Shown in pieces: positions 43,955 through 53,589 of a stretch of 64,000 nucleotides of DNA. Within the stretch, counting starts at the first letter, position 1, and every line of letters starts with the position of its first letter. The stretch is from positions 496,001 through 560,000 of the forward strand of contig JAEPQB010000002.1 of the NCBI GenBank assembly GCA_017640725.1. The letters are read 5' to 3'. The DNA comes from Kordiimonadaceae bacterium (GTDB lineage: Bacteria; Pseudomonadota; Alphaproteobacteria; Sphingomonadales; Kordiimonadaceae). The notes beneath the pieces are model-generated. The model made no database searches, was not told where the DNA came from, and worked only from the letters and a program-made list of their open reading frames with translations. A program made the translations under genes and the position numbers.

Positions 43955-45388
43955 CTATTTGTCTTTTTCCCGGTTAAAATCGTCCTCAAGGCGAACGATA
44001 TCATCTTCGCCCAAGTAGGAGCCTGACTGAACCTCAATCAGTTTCAGATTGATTTTTCCGGGGTTGGTTAGGCGGTGCACAGCACCCAGCGGCAAATACA
44101 CAGATTCGTTTTCACTCAGCAATATTTCTTCGTCATCGCGCGTGACGATCGCTGACCCTTCCACAATCACCCAGTGCTCGGCGCGGTGGTGATGCTTTTG
44201 CAGCGACAAGCGCTTGCCGGGGTAAACTTCAATTTCTTTGACCTGGTATCGGCTTCCCTCGGCCACGCCGCAATAGTTGCCCCAAGGCCGATAAACGGTT
44301 TTATGGAAATCAGCCTCAATGCGACTGTCTGCCTTCAGGCGCGTGACGATTTTTTTGATGTCCTGGTCTTTGTTTTTCGGTGCGACCAACACGGCATCGT
44401 CAGTTGAAACCACAATCATGTCTTCAACGCCAACAAGCGCAACGAGTTTGTCCTCACTGGAAACAAAACAATTTTTGCTGTCTTCCAAAATGACATCGCC
44501 AATGGTGACATTGCCGTCACTGTCAGACGTCTGCACATCGGCGAGCGAAGAAAAACTACCAACATCTGACCAGCCAAACTCTGCCGGCACCACCGCAGCC
44601 TGACTGGTTTTTTCCATGATGGCATAGTCAATGGAGTCTGCTGGGATGGCGGCAAATGCATCCATTTCCATGCGTAGGAAATTCAGGTCAGATTCAACTG
44701 TCTCTAGTGCCGCCTCGCACGCCTTGAGCATCGCTGGCTGATGGCTTTCAAATTCCGCCAGCAGGGTTGAAGCTTTCATCAGGAACATGCCGCTGTTCCA
44801 ACTGTAACCACCGTCATCCAGATAGCTTTGCGCCGTTTCTGCATCAGGCTTTTCGCGGAAACCTGCTATCTCAAAAGCACCAAGCACGCCGTCGATACCG
44901 GTACCTTGTGCGATATAGCCGTAACCAGTTTCAGGGCGGGACGGTGTCATGCCAAAACAGCAAAGCTTGCCAGCAGCAGCAGCCTCAGCCGCTGTTTCAA
45001 CGGCTTTGTGGAAATTAGTCGTGTCCTGAATGACATGATCCGACGGTAAAAACAGCAAAAGACTGTCCGGGTCCGTTTCTGCAGCCTTCAGGGCGGCCAC
45101 CGCAAACGCCGGTGCGGTGTTTCGGCCAACTGGCTCCAAAATCAGAGCACCCAAATCCACCTGCGCGCGGGCAGCCTGTTCATTCACGATAAAGCGATGA
45201 TGCTCGTTCGCGACAACCATCGAGGGTTTGAAACCAAAGGCCACGCCAACGCGTTTGAGCGTGCCCACAAACAATGATTCGTCGCCAAGCATAGGCAAGA
45301 ATTGTTTTGGATACTTTGCACGGGAAAGAGGCCAAAGGCGCGAGCCAGCACCGCCTGAAAGGATCACAGGTTGAATAGTGTGTTTCAT
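43955..45388 (-). CDS. manC: mannose-1-phosphate guanylyltransferase / mannose-6-phosphate isomerase
   Basis: Bifunctional 477-aa enzyme supplying GDP-mannose. The N-terminal nucleotidyltransferase begins with VILSGGAGSRLWPLSRAKYPKQF-type signature (GGAGSRLWPLSRAKYPKQ), with LFLPSDHVI and GFREKPD. The C-terminal cupin isomerase domain starts near residue 360 (RPWGNYCGVAEG) and includes LQKHHHRAEHWVIVEG and NLKLIEVQSG. This is the AlgA/ManC fused type. It is downstream of a GT4-like gene and an uncharacterised gene on the same strand. Confidence 0.94.
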   Translation of the reverse strand: MKHTIQPVILSGGAGSRLWPLSRAKYPKQFLPMLGDESLFVGTLKRVGVAFGFKPSMVVANEHHRFIVNEQAARAQVDLGALILEPVGRNTAPAFAVAALKAAETDPDSLLLFLPSDHVIQDTTNFHKAVETAAEAAAAGKLCCFGMTPSRPETGYGYIAQGTGIDGVLGAFEIAGFREKPDAETAQSYLDDGGYSWNSGMFLMKASTLLAEFESHQPAMLKACEAALETVESDLNFLRMEMDAFAAIPADSIDYAIMEKTSQAAVVPAEFGWSDVGSFSSLADVQTSDSDGNVTIGDVILEDSKNCFVSSEDKLVALVGVEDMIVVSTDDAVLVAPKNKDQDIKKIVTRLKADSRIEADFHKTVYRPWGNYCGVAEGSRYQVKEIEVYPGKRLSLQKHHHRAEHWVIVEGSAIVTRDDEEILLSENESVYLPLGAVHRLTNPGKINLKLIEVQSGSYLGEDDIVRLEDDFNREKDK

Positions 45389-45439
45389 GAACTTTCCGTT
45401 CTGCCCCCAATGATTTTGAGAGCACTATAAATCCTAGCG

Positions 45440-46423
45440 CTATGGGTTGAAAGCGAGAATCTCATTGAAATCACTGTCAAAAACCCACGGATGGAATGAT
45501 GCCAGCCGGTGACGCTCACAGTCTTTTAGCGTGAAGGGAAGCTGGGCATACAGGCATGCAAGCAACTGTACGCCAGCATAATCACTGCCAGACAAATGAA
45601 CGCTGGCCTGCGTCGCTACGCTGCGCAGTGCTCTCGATTCGAGCGCCAGCCACTTAGAAAGAGGTACGCTTGCTGAATACTCGCCTACCAGCGGATGGGT
45701 GTAGTCAAAAACAGTTTGCGTTTCATCACTGGCCACCCTTTTAGGCACCCGCATAAAAACACTGTCCAAATCAGCAATCATGCGGTGAAGTGTTTCTTCG
45801 GCGTCGGTTTTCTCCAGATATATAAGTCTCTCCAGCACCCTTCGCGCTACTGTTCGGTTCTTTGCCGTGTTTCCAGCCGCCAAGTGAGCTTCCAGCAGCA
45901 AACGGTCGCGGCTTGCCAGTGCTTCTTCAAGCGAGCCGAGATTGTCGCTCTCAATCGCTTTTGGCCTAAGGCTTCCATGAATACCTATGCGCCGACTGGA
46001 ACCACTGCGTTCCACTTTCACTGATATCCACCGCGCACCATTTGGCACATTAAAATAGACATTCTGTGCCGTTACAGCGTCGATGGTATCGGCAAATAGG
46101 TCGTGGGACTGCTTGAGGGACGCCTCGTTGATTTGTCGGCCGAACAAACTGAAAAACTTCACTGACAAGGTGGCGCCGCCGCGTTCAAATTTTACGCGCG
46201 CCGTGGCCAGTGAAAGCTGCAATCTGATCTTTTCTGCAGCAGGGGGGAGCATTGAAACCAGCGAAATTGCACGGCGAGGCAAAATGGTTTTTCCGGACAA
46301 GAAAGGGTCAACCAGCCGGGTCCTTGCGAGCGCAAGCGTCAGCCTGCTCAGGGCTCTATACCCGTTGCGAATCAAACGGTTGGTGTTTCGCTTTCCCGTA
46401 CGCGCTTTTTGTTCGGCACTCAT
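45440..46423 (-). CDS. uncharacterised polysaccharide-locus protein with VDPFLxGK motif
   Basis: 327 aa, no signal peptide and no recognised family. The N-terminus is basic. VDPFLSGK (residues 38-45) also occurs as VDPFLLGK at residues 61-68 of the 773-aa glycosyltransferase, in both cases about 40-60 residues in and followed by a beta-rich stretch. The middle is beta-sandwich-like (YFNVPNGARWISVKVERSGS) and the C-terminal 150 residues look helical. The GT4-like gene ends 4 bp upstream. A structural or carbohydrate-contact role in glycan assembly is inference only. Confidence 0.6.
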   Translation of the reverse strand: MSAEQKARTGKRNTNRLIRNGYRALSRLTLALARTRLVDPFLSGKTILPRRAISLVSMLPPAAEKIRLQLSLATARVKFERGGATLSVKFFSLFGRQINEASLKQSHDLFADTIDAVTAQNVYFNVPNGARWISVKVERSGSSRRIGIHGSLRPKAIESDNLGSLEEALASRDRLLLEAHLAAGNTAKNRTVARRVLERLIYLEKTDAEETLHRMIADLDSVFMRVPKRVASDETQTVFDYTHPLVGEYSASVPLSKWLALESRALRSVATQASVHLSGSDYAGVQLLACLYAQLPFTLKDCERHRLASFHPWVFDSDFNEILAFNP

Positions 46424-46427
46424 CTGT

Positions 46428-47606
46428 CTACCAGCGCACCCTCAGCGCTTCAAAAAACGAACGCGAAATCGCCCGTGGCCGATGCATTTCTGCCCAGTGT
46501 GTTAGGGATTTTTCTGTGTCAGGGTTTTCAGCCGCTTCGAGTGCGCGGCCCACAGCAACTGTCAGGCTCGAGCGATCCGACGGGTTAAACCCGATGATGC
46601 CGGCGCCAATGCCCGCCATTGCTGGCACAAGAATATCTGGCACAACACAGGGCCGACCAAACGTTGCAGCTGTGGCGGCAACCCCCGAGTTTAAGCCGAT
46701 TTCATAGGGACATATTACGGCGTCCGTTGCCCGAAAGAGGGTTTGCACAGTTTGGTCGTCAATATGGCGCTCGTATAAAGACACATTGGGCTTGCTTGCA
46801 GCCAAGGCGTATATGTCTTCCATATAGTCAGCATCCGAAGGCTGCCCTGCAATCAGCACCCTAAGCCTGACGTTCAATGCCTTTTCCATCGCATCAAGCT
46901 CAGAGATAAATTGCCGTGCGCCCTTATGGGGCCCCAAGGCGCCAAAAAGCAGCAGGGTTTTATCTTCCGGTGTAAGACCAAGGTCAAATCGGGCTTGCTC
47001 AGCGCCGATATAATCGCCGTACACGCCAAAATATGAGGGATGCGGCACCATGAAAGTTTTGCTGGCATTCAGCTCATAATATCGACCGCAGAGCTCAACG
47101 GTGGCCGGGTTCATAATATGGACGAAGTCTGCACGGTCAGCCAGATTGGCGCGCAGCTCAATTTCCTCATCTACATATTTGGCGCTATGGGACAACAAGT
47201 TGTGCACAGTCCAGACGATCTTCAGCCCTGCGGCTTTCTGTTCGTCAACCAGATCGATAAACGCCTGAGATTGCCGTGCGGCATCGCGGCTTGTTTGCGC
47301 ACCCGTGAATACCCGGTGCACCCAATGATAGTGAACGCCAAGCGGCGCCTTGACAGGCGGCGCGCCCACTTCAGCAAGGTCAGCACGCACTGGGAAGCAG
47401 GCAAAGCCCTGCTCAAAAGCGGCGGAATACAGCATATGCTGGAAAGGATTGCGATGCACAGGCGGATAGTAGGCCAGCAAATGTGCATCCTCCAGGTCAA
47501 CGCCCTTGGCAAAAAGAGACAGTTTTGCATCGACACAAGCTTCGTCAAAGCTGCGTTTTGCGTCGGTTATTGCAGGGTCGGATACGCGCCTCGGGGTCAT
47601 CCACAA
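46428..47606 (-). CDS. GT4/GT-B-fold glycosyltransferase
   Basis: 392 aa. The N-terminal half has YYPPVHRNPFQHMLYSAAFEQG, HYHWVHRVFTG and IVWTVHNLLSHSAKYVD, the pattern of acceptor domains in GumK/ExoL-like beta-mannosyl or glucuronosyltransferases; the C-terminal half has LLFGALGPHKGARQFI and ATDAVICPYEIGLNSGVAATAATFGRPCVVPD, a GT-B donor-site block. A GDP-mannose donor is plausible given manC in the same direction, but this is inferred. It is first of a minus-strand set with the uncharacterised gene and manC and diverges from rfbC. Confidence 0.85.
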   Translation of the reverse strand: MWMTPRRVSDPAITDAKRSFDEACVDAKLSLFAKGVDLEDAHLLAYYPPVHRNPFQHMLYSAAFEQGFACFPVRADLAEVGAPPVKAPLGVHYHWVHRVFTGAQTSRDAARQSQAFIDLVDEQKAAGLKIVWTVHNLLSHSAKYVDEEIELRANLADRADFVHIMNPATVELCGRYYELNASKTFMVPHPSYFGVYGDYIGAEQARFDLGLTPEDKTLLLFGALGPHKGARQFISELDAMEKALNVRLRVLIAGQPSDADYMEDIYALAASKPNVSLYERHIDDQTVQTLFRATDAVICPYEIGLNSGVAATAATFGRPCVVPDILVPAMAGIGAGIIGFNPSDRSSLTVAVGRALEAAENPDTEKSLTHWAEMHRPRAISRSFFEALRVRW

Positions 47607-47708
47607 CCTCTTATTTGCCGGTTTTTCAATCGGACCTTTTCATTCTTCATGTCATTTAATATAAAGGCGCGATTGCCGTGACCAGTCTTATTTTTATCGG
47701 GGACTTTC

Positions 47709-48275
47709 ATGCAGATTGAAGAACTTCCGCTGCCGGGGGCATTTGTGTTGACCCCGAAGCGCTTTGGTGATGACCGGGGTTTTTTCTCCGAAACCTTCAG
47801 TGCGCGCGCATTTGAAGAAATTGCACCCGGTGTGAACTTTGTTCAGGACAACCATTCTCTCTCCCGTGACGCTGGCACGCTACGCGGTCTACATTTTCAG
47901 TTACCGCCGGATGCCCAGGGCAAGCTGGTACGCGTACCACGTGGCCGCGTTCTGGATGTTATTGTGGACGTGCGCAACGGTTCACCCACCTATGGCCAGC
48001 ATGTGGGAGTTGAGCTAAGCGGCGAAAACTGGAAGCAAATGTGGATACCAGCCGGGTTTGCTCACGCCTTTTGCACGCTCGAGCCCGATACCGAGTTTTG
48101 CTACAAAGTTACTGACTTTTATGCGCCTCAATCTGACAGCGGCCTCGCTTTCAACGACCCAGACCTGGGCATTGAATGGCCGTTCCCTGAAGACCAGCTG
48201 ATACTGTCAGACAAAGACCGCGGCCTTCAGAAGTTGAAAGAATTTCAGTCTCCATTTTCCTATAAGGACGTTTGA
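47709..48275 (+). CDS. rfbC: dTDP-4-dehydrorhamnose 3,5-epimerase
   Basis: Third step of dTDP-L-rhamnose synthesis. 188-aa cupin with DDRGFFSETFSARAFEE, FVQDNHSLSRDAGTLRGLHFQ (catalytic histidine in LRGLHFQ), RGRVLDVIVDVRNGSPTYGQ and IPAGFAHAFCTLEPDTEFCY. First gene of rfbC-rfbB-rfbD-rfbA followed by two large glycosyltransferase genes, all with short spacing. The 100 bp before it are shared with the divergent GT4-like gene. Confidence 0.96.
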   Translation: MQIEELPLPGAFVLTPKRFGDDRGFFSETFSARAFEEIAPGVNFVQDNHSLSRDAGTLRGLHFQLPPDAQGKLVRVPRGRVLDVIVDVRNGSPTYGQHVGVELSGENWKQMWIPAGFAHAFCTLEPDTEFCYKVTDFYAPQSDSGLAFNDPDLGIEWPFPEDQLILSDKDRGLQKLKEFQSPFSYKDV

Positions 48276-48278
48276 TCC

Positions 48279-49325
48279 ATGATGATTTTAGTCACCGGCG
48301 GGGCCGGATTTATTGGCTCTGCGGTTTGCCGCTACCTTGTACGGGACTTGGGCCACAGCGTCGTGAATGTGGACAAGCTCACTTATGCGGGCAATCTGGA
48401 AACGCTAAAAGAAATTGAAGACAGCCCCAATTACAATTTTGAACAAGTTGACATTTGCGACCGGGCAGAGCTTGACCGGATCTTTGCCAAGTATCAGCCG
48501 CAAGGGGTGATGCACCTGGCAGCAGAAAGCCATGTCGACCGCTCCATCACCGGGGCTGGTGAATTCATTCAGACAAACATTGTTGGCACCTTCCACATGC
48601 TGGAAGCCGCCCGAGCTCATTATCAATCCCTCGATGAAGCAGGCCAGGCTGCGTTCCGCTTCCTGCATGTTTCAACCGACGAAGTTTATGGCTCGCTGGG
48701 CGCAGAGGGTTTGTTCCATGAAACAACGGCGTATGATCCGTCGTCGCCCTATTCCGCTTCAAAAGCGTCTGCAGATCATTTGGCCAATGCCTGGGTAGAA
48801 ACCTATGGCTTGCCGGTGGTGATCTCTAACTGCTCCAACAATTACGGCCCTTACCATCTGCCGGAGAAACTGATCCCTCTCATGATACTGAACGCCCTGG
48901 ACGGTGAGCCGCTGCCAGTGTACGGCGACGGTTCAAACGTGCGTGACTGGCTGTTTGTGGATGACCATGCAAAAGCGCTCTTCACCATCATGAGCAAAGG
49001 TCGTATTGGTGAAAAATATAATGTTGGTGGCCGCAACGAGCGCACCAACCTCGAGGTTGTTGAGCGCATCTGCACAATTCTTGACGAGTTGCGACCCAAA
49101 AACAGCCCCTACAACGAGCAGATCACTTATGTCACCGACCGCCCGGGTCATGACGCCCGCTATGCGATTGACGCAACTAAGCTCGAGGATGAGCTTGGTT
49201 GGCGTGCCGAAGAAGACTTTGAAAGTGGTATCAAGAAAACCATTGCCTGGTATCTGGATAACGAATGGTGGTGGGCACCGCTGCGGGCACATGCGGCTGA
49301 ACGCAAGGGCGTTTTGAAGAAGTAA
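48279..49325 (+). CDS. rfbB: dTDP-glucose 4,6-dehydratase
   Basis: Second step of dTDP-rhamnose synthesis, NAD-dependent short-chain dehydrogenase fold. 348 aa: Rossmann motif [36 protein letters not shown], and catalytic YxxxK in [13 protein letters not shown], ending with [13 protein letters not shown]. It starts 3 bp after rfbC. An ATG one codon later (48282) is an equivalent start. Confidence 0.97.
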   Translation: MMILVTGGAGFIGSAVCRYLVRDLGHSVVNVDKLTYAGNLETLKEIEDSPNYNFEQVDICDRAELDRIFAKYQPQGVMHLAAESHVDRSITGAGEFIQTNIVGTFHMLEAARAHYQSLDEAGQAAFRFLHVSTDEVYGSLGAEGLFHETTAYDPSSPYSASKASADHLANAWVETYGLPVVISNCSNNYGPYHLPEKLIPLMILNALDGEPLPVYGDGSNVRDWLFVDDHAKALFTIMSKGRIGEKYNVGGRNERTNLEVVERICTILDELRPKNSPYNEQITYVTDRPGHDARYAIDATKLEDELGWRAEEDFESGIKKTIAWYLDNEWWWAPLRAHAAERKGVLKK

Positions 49326-49329
49326 TCCC

Positions 49330-50223
49330 ATGATTTTTGTTGCTGGAAAATCGGGTCAGGTTGCCCGCTCGCTAGAAGAAGCAGCGGTTGATCAGGGCCT
49401 TCACTTACAAGCATATGGCCGACCAGAGCTTGATATTGCTTCACCAGAAAGCATCGAAGCCGTGGTAATGGCAGCTAATCCGGCAGCCATTATCAACGCT
49501 GCGGCTTACACGGCCGTAGACCAGGCGGAAAGCGAAGAAGAACTGGCAACAAAGGTAAACGCTGACGGTCCTGCGGCTCTTGCATCAGTAGCTGCCAAAC
49601 TAAAGGTGCCGTTCCTCCATATCTCAACCGACTATGTTTTTGATGGCAGCAAGGCGTCCGCATACGTGGAAACTGACCCTGTCGGCCCAACGGGTGCCTA
49701 CGGGCGGTCCAAGCTTGCCGGGGAAAAAGCGGTTTTGGCGGCCAACCCGCGCGCCATTATCCTGCGAACTGCATGGGTTTATAGTCCTTTTGGCAAAAAC
49801 TTTCTGAAAACAATGCTGTCACTCGCAGGCCGTGACCGCTTGACCGTGGTAGCTGACCAGTTTGGCAACCCCACGTACGCGCCCGATATTGCCAACATGT
49901 TGTTAGGCATCTGGTTCCGGCTTGAGGGCGAAGGAGAACCGACACCCGAACAGGCTGGCATTTATCATATGTCAGGCTCGGGTAGCACGTCCTGGCATGG
50001 CTTTGCAGAAGCCATTTTCGAGGAAGGTGCAAAGTACGGCCTGCCAAAACCGGAAGTCGCTGCCATTCCAACCAGTGAGTATCCAACGCCTGCCAAAAGA
50101 CCAGCAAACTCAAGGCTCGATTGCAGCAAATTAAAACGGGTTTTTGGCCTGCAGCAGCCAGATTGGCGCGACAGCACCGCGGAGTGCGTCAAACGGCTTT
50201 CACAAATGGGCGAGCTGGGCTAG
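49330..50223 (+). CDS. rfbD: dTDP-4-dehydrorhamnose reductase
   Basis: Final NADPH-dependent reduction giving dTDP-L-rhamnose. 297 aa with the shortened Rossmann start [36 protein letters not shown], the YxxxK site in [14 protein letters not shown] and [19 protein letters not shown], standard RmlD blocks. It begins 4 bp after rfbB and ends 47 bp before the rfbA ATG. Confidence 0.96.
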   Translation: MIFVAGKSGQVARSLEEAAVDQGLHLQAYGRPELDIASPESIEAVVMAANPAAIINAAAYTAVDQAESEEELATKVNADGPAALASVAAKLKVPFLHISTDYVFDGSKASAYVETDPVGPTGAYGRSKLAGEKAVLAANPRAIILRTAWVYSPFGKNFLKTMLSLAGRDRLTVVADQFGNPTYAPDIANMLLGIWFRLEGEGEPTPEQAGIYHMSGSGSTSWHGFAEAIFEEGAKYGLPKPEVAAIPTSEYPTPAKRPANSRLDCSKLKRVFGLQQPDWRDSTAECVKRLSQMGELG

Positions 50224-50270
50224 GCTCCCGCGTCAAACACAAAACAACCGATAAACCGGAGGGGACGGAA

Positions 50271-51149
50271 ATGAAGGGCATAATTCTGGCGGGCGGACTG
50301 GGCACACGGCTCTATCCAATCACCAAGTCAATTTCCAAGCAGTTGCTGCCGGTTTACGACAAACCCATGATCTATTACCCCCTCACCACACTAATGCTGG
50401 CAGGCATTCGCGAGGTGCTGATCATCAGCTCGCCGCATCATCTGCCGCTTTATCGAGATTTGCTCGGCGATGGGTCCCAATGGGGCATTGAACTCCATTA
50501 TGCGGAACAGCCTGAACCAGGCGGCCTCGCGCAAGCATTTTTGATCGGTGAGAAATTTGTGGATGGTCAGCCGTCCGCACTCGCGCTCGGTGACAATATT
50601 TTCTATGCAGCCGGATTCACACAGTATCTGCAGCAAGCTGGTTCGGTTACCAAAGGCGCTTACGTGTTTGCTTACCCGGTTCGCGACCCGTCGGATTTTG
50701 GGGTCGTGGAAATGGGTCCTAATGGTCGGGCAATTTCGATTGAAGAAAAACCAGCCGCTCCAAAAAGTAATCTCGCTGTAACAGGTTTGTATTTCTACGA
50801 CTCTGATGTTGTTGATATCGCCAAATCCATCGAACCATCGGCACGCGGTGAGCTTGAAATCACGACCGTCAATGAAGTGTATCTGAACCGGGGTGACCTG
50901 AATGTAATCAAGCTGCTTCGCGGTACAGCGTGGCTTGACACAGGTACAGTAGACAGCCTTTTGCAGGCCAGCCACTTTGTGCAAACCGTTGAGGCCCGCC
51001 AAGCTGTCAAAATCGCGTGCCCTGAAGAAGTAGCCTGGCGCTCCGGTTTCATTAGCGCCGACGAGCTTGGTGCCTTGGCCGCCAGCTACAAAAACAGTTA
51101 CGGCGAATATTTGTCATCCGTTCTAAAGTACGGGCCTGACGACGACTAG
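50271..51149 (+). CDS. rfbA: glucose-1-phosphate thymidylyltransferase
   Basis: First step, making dTDP-glucose. 292 aa, the normal length, from the ATG at 50271 with GGAGGGGACGG just upstream; the open frame reaches back to 50121 inside rfbD but that part is not RfbA-like. Signature [19 protein letters not shown], then [39 protein letters not shown] and [18 protein letters not shown]. It is the last sugar-nucleotide gene before two glycosyltransferases that probably use the product. Confidence 0.97.
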   Translation: MKGIILAGGLGTRLYPITKSISKQLLPVYDKPMIYYPLTTLMLAGIREVLIISSPHHLPLYRDLLGDGSQWGIELHYAEQPEPGGLAQAFLIGEKFVDGQPSALALGDNIFYAAGFTQYLQQAGSVTKGAYVFAYPVRDPSDFGVVEMGPNGRAISIEEKPAAPKSNLAVTGLYFYDSDVVDIAKSIEPSARGELEITTVNEVYLNRGDLNVIKLLRGTAWLDTGTVDSLLQASHFVQTVEARQAVKIACPEEVAWRSGFISADELGALAASYKNSYGEYLSSVLKYGPDDD

Positions 51150-51162
51150 ACCAGGCAATACC

Positions 51163-53484
51163 ATGCGCAGCCCATTTAAGAAGAAAGCCAGACCATGCAC
51201 CCCTCAAGGTGCACGCTTTCTCTTTTTGCTGTTGCTTGGCCGCGAACCTCATTTGGACGCTGAACTTGAACCGTTTTTGGACTTAAGTTTTTTTGGTGCC
51301 ACCAAGCGAATGCTGTTGTCTGCAATCTTCGCACAGTCGGTGGTAGACCCTTTTCTGCTCGGTAAGAGGCCGATGCAGGTGCAGTTCTCTGCAGAACAAT
51401 CAAAATTTATTGCTGGCAGTGCAAAAGTACATTTTTCAGCCAAACTGACTGAGGCTCAATCCGGTCGCTGGCCACAATGTCTGGCCGCTTGCCTGGAGAT
51501 GGACAGGGCACAAAGAGCTTTCCTTAAAGCCTTTAGCCCGGATCGTTTAGGGTACCTTGCAGAGCAGTTTGCCGGGCTAAAGGGCGACGCACCTGCAATC
51601 GAAGCTGATGTGCAGCAAACACACGGGACACGCATTCAAGGCACTATTGCGGTGAAAAACCCAAATGGCCCGCTTGACTTGGATTTGTACCTGAATGGCG
51701 TGCCTGCAGGGACTGCTGTTGTGCAACAAACTCAAGCAAATTCACTAAAATTTGAACACACGCTAAGGTGGTTGGACGAGAATTCGCCAAATGAAGCGAT
51801 GCTGACCATATTTGAGCGGGTTAGTGGCGTTATGATTTGCCCACCCAAAGAGGTCATTCTCAACTTAGCGGCCGCGTCAACACTGTTTGCCAGGGCGCAA
51901 GCTGCCATCGAAGCCGGTGAAGCGGATGCGAGTGCGTCAGGCGCTCTAGCCAACAAGGCATGGATGACCTCGCTGGACCGCATCACTGACCTTCCACTGG
52001 ACGAGTATGATTTGTATCGACAACTCTACCAGCCACCAGAAGTGCGACCGCAAGCGGATGTGCCATCTATCGGCATTTGTCTGATCAATCATGACACTCA
52101 GGAAATGGAGGCAGCGCGCGCCTCTCTCCGGGCACAGACCTTCCAGAATTATCAAATATTTGAGACACTCGGGGCGGGGCAGCGATCGTCCTTTGACCTC
52201 ATCATTGCTCTGACGCCCGGAGAGGTGCTGCACCCCAGGGCATTGGCCTTGATTGCTGAGGCGTCGACGAAGTTCCCGGACGCTGATGTTATTCGCTTTG
52301 GGTACGACTACCTTGAGGACGGCACATATCACTCACCTGTATTTGTAGCGAAATTCGACCCATTGATTGCGCAGCAGACGCCCAGCTATGCGACTGCGTT
52401 TGCGGCACGCCGCCAGGTGATTGAGAAGCACTCAGAAGAAATGCCTTCAGCAGATTTTTTACAGAATTTGCATGCCGAAAAGGGGCAGTCGGCTTTTGCT
52501 TTTGTTCCAGAGGTTCTTTTGACCCGTCCAGGCAGCTGTGTACAGGAAAAACCACAAAAGCTAAGGCTTCCAGAGGTGGATGGCACCAAAAAGCTTGCCA
52601 TCATTGTTCCAACCAAAGACAAACTGTCACTACTGAAGGCCTGTATCGAGAGCTTGCAAAAGACGATCGAGTTCAAAGCCACAACCGAGATTGTGATTGT
52701 TGACAACAACAGTGAAGACAGCAGCACACGCGAATGGCTGGACGGTGCACCTGCGGCGTTCAGCGACTGTGTTAAGGTGTCTATCGTCAAGGACACTCAG
52801 CCTTTCAATTGGGCCGCCATCAACAATGCAGCAGCAAGCCAACAGGACGCTGACCTCCTGCTGTTTTTGAACAATGACACCCAGGCACTAGCCAAAGGGT
52901 GGGACGTGGAGCTGCGTGGCCTGCTTGCAATGCCAGCAACCGGCGTTGTTGGCGCTAAGCTACTTTTTGATGACGGCACGGTTCAGCATGCTGGTGCCAT
53001 TTTGCATACGGACGGTCGTATCAAGCATGAGGCCATGGGATTTGAGGACAATGATGCCGGGTATCAAAATCGACTGGCACTCACACGCTGCTGTGACGCT
53101 GTTACCGGCGCCTTTTTAGCCTGCAGCAAACACCACTTTGATGAAATTGGTGGGTTTGATCAGAGCAGGTTTGCTGTCACCTATAATGACATTGATTTTT
53201 GCTTATCGACGACAGCTATGGGCAGGCAAATCATTTACGCCGCAGACATCAAGTTTTTGCATCTGGAATCTCAAAGTCGCGGATCGGATAGCGATCCGCA
53301 AAACCGAGGTAGGGAGCTACGTGAGCGAGAAAACCTGCTCAAGAAATGGGCGCCCGCTCAACTCATGGATGCATGGTTGCCTATTCAACTGGCATACGAC
53401 CCTGGGAAGCAGAATTTAATTCTCAAAAGGGTAAGAAAAACACTGGAAACCATTGTCGAAAAAAGGCAAAAGAGCCGTCAGTGA
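51163..53484 (+). CDS. large GT2-family glycosyltransferase with degenerate first GT domain
   Basis: 773 aa. Residues about 18-60 (FLFLLLLGREPHLDAELEPF...) resemble DUF4214 repeats, and VDPFLLGK follows at 61-68. A beta-rich middle spans 70-270. Residues about 300-440 resemble a GT2 fold without its aspartates (IGICLINHDTQEMEAARASL, LTPGEVLHP where DDE would be expected). The active GT2 domain starts near 475: LAIIVPTKDKLSLLKACIES, IVDNNSED, LLFLNNDTQALAKGWD (DxD equivalent), GAFLACSKHHFDEIGGFD and VTYNDIDFC. It is 13 bp after rfbA, so a rhamnosyl or other sugar transferase for the surface glycan is inferred. Confidence 0.85.
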   Translation: MRSPFKKKARPCTPQGARFLFLLLLGREPHLDAELEPFLDLSFFGATKRMLLSAIFAQSVVDPFLLGKRPMQVQFSAEQSKFIAGSAKVHFSAKLTEAQSGRWPQCLAACLEMDRAQRAFLKAFSPDRLGYLAEQFAGLKGDAPAIEADVQQTHGTRIQGTIAVKNPNGPLDLDLYLNGVPAGTAVVQQTQANSLKFEHTLRWLDENSPNEAMLTIFERVSGVMICPPKEVILNLAAASTLFARAQAAIEAGEADASASGALANKAWMTSLDRITDLPLDEYDLYRQLYQPPEVRPQADVPSIGICLINHDTQEMEAARASLRAQTFQNYQIFETLGAGQRSSFDLIIALTPGEVLHPRALALIAEASTKFPDADVIRFGYDYLEDGTYHSPVFVAKFDPLIAQQTPSYATAFAARRQVIEKHSEEMPSADFLQNLHAEKGQSAFAFVPEVLLTRPGSCVQEKPQKLRLPEVDGTKKLAIIVPTKDKLSLLKACIESLQKTIEFKATTEIVIVDNNSEDSSTREWLDGAPAAFSDCVKVSIVKDTQPFNWAAINNAAASQQDADLLLFLNNDTQALAKGWDVELRGLLAMPATGVVGAKLLFDDGTVQHAGAILHTDGRIKHEAMGFEDNDAGYQNRLALTRCCDAVTGAFLACSKHHFDEIGGFDQSRFAVTYNDIDFCLSTTAMGRQIIYAADIKFLHLESQSRGSDSDPQNRGRELRERENLLKKWAPAQLMDAWLPIQLAYDPGKQNLILKRVRKTLETIVEKRQKSRQ

Positions 53485-53589
53485 ACATTCTTGTTAATGA
53501 CAACGTTGGCATTTAGTGGGACGCTAGCGTTGAATAAGGGTAGAGCTAGGAGCTGACGGCTATGGGGTCGGCAGCTAGGTCAATTCAGG

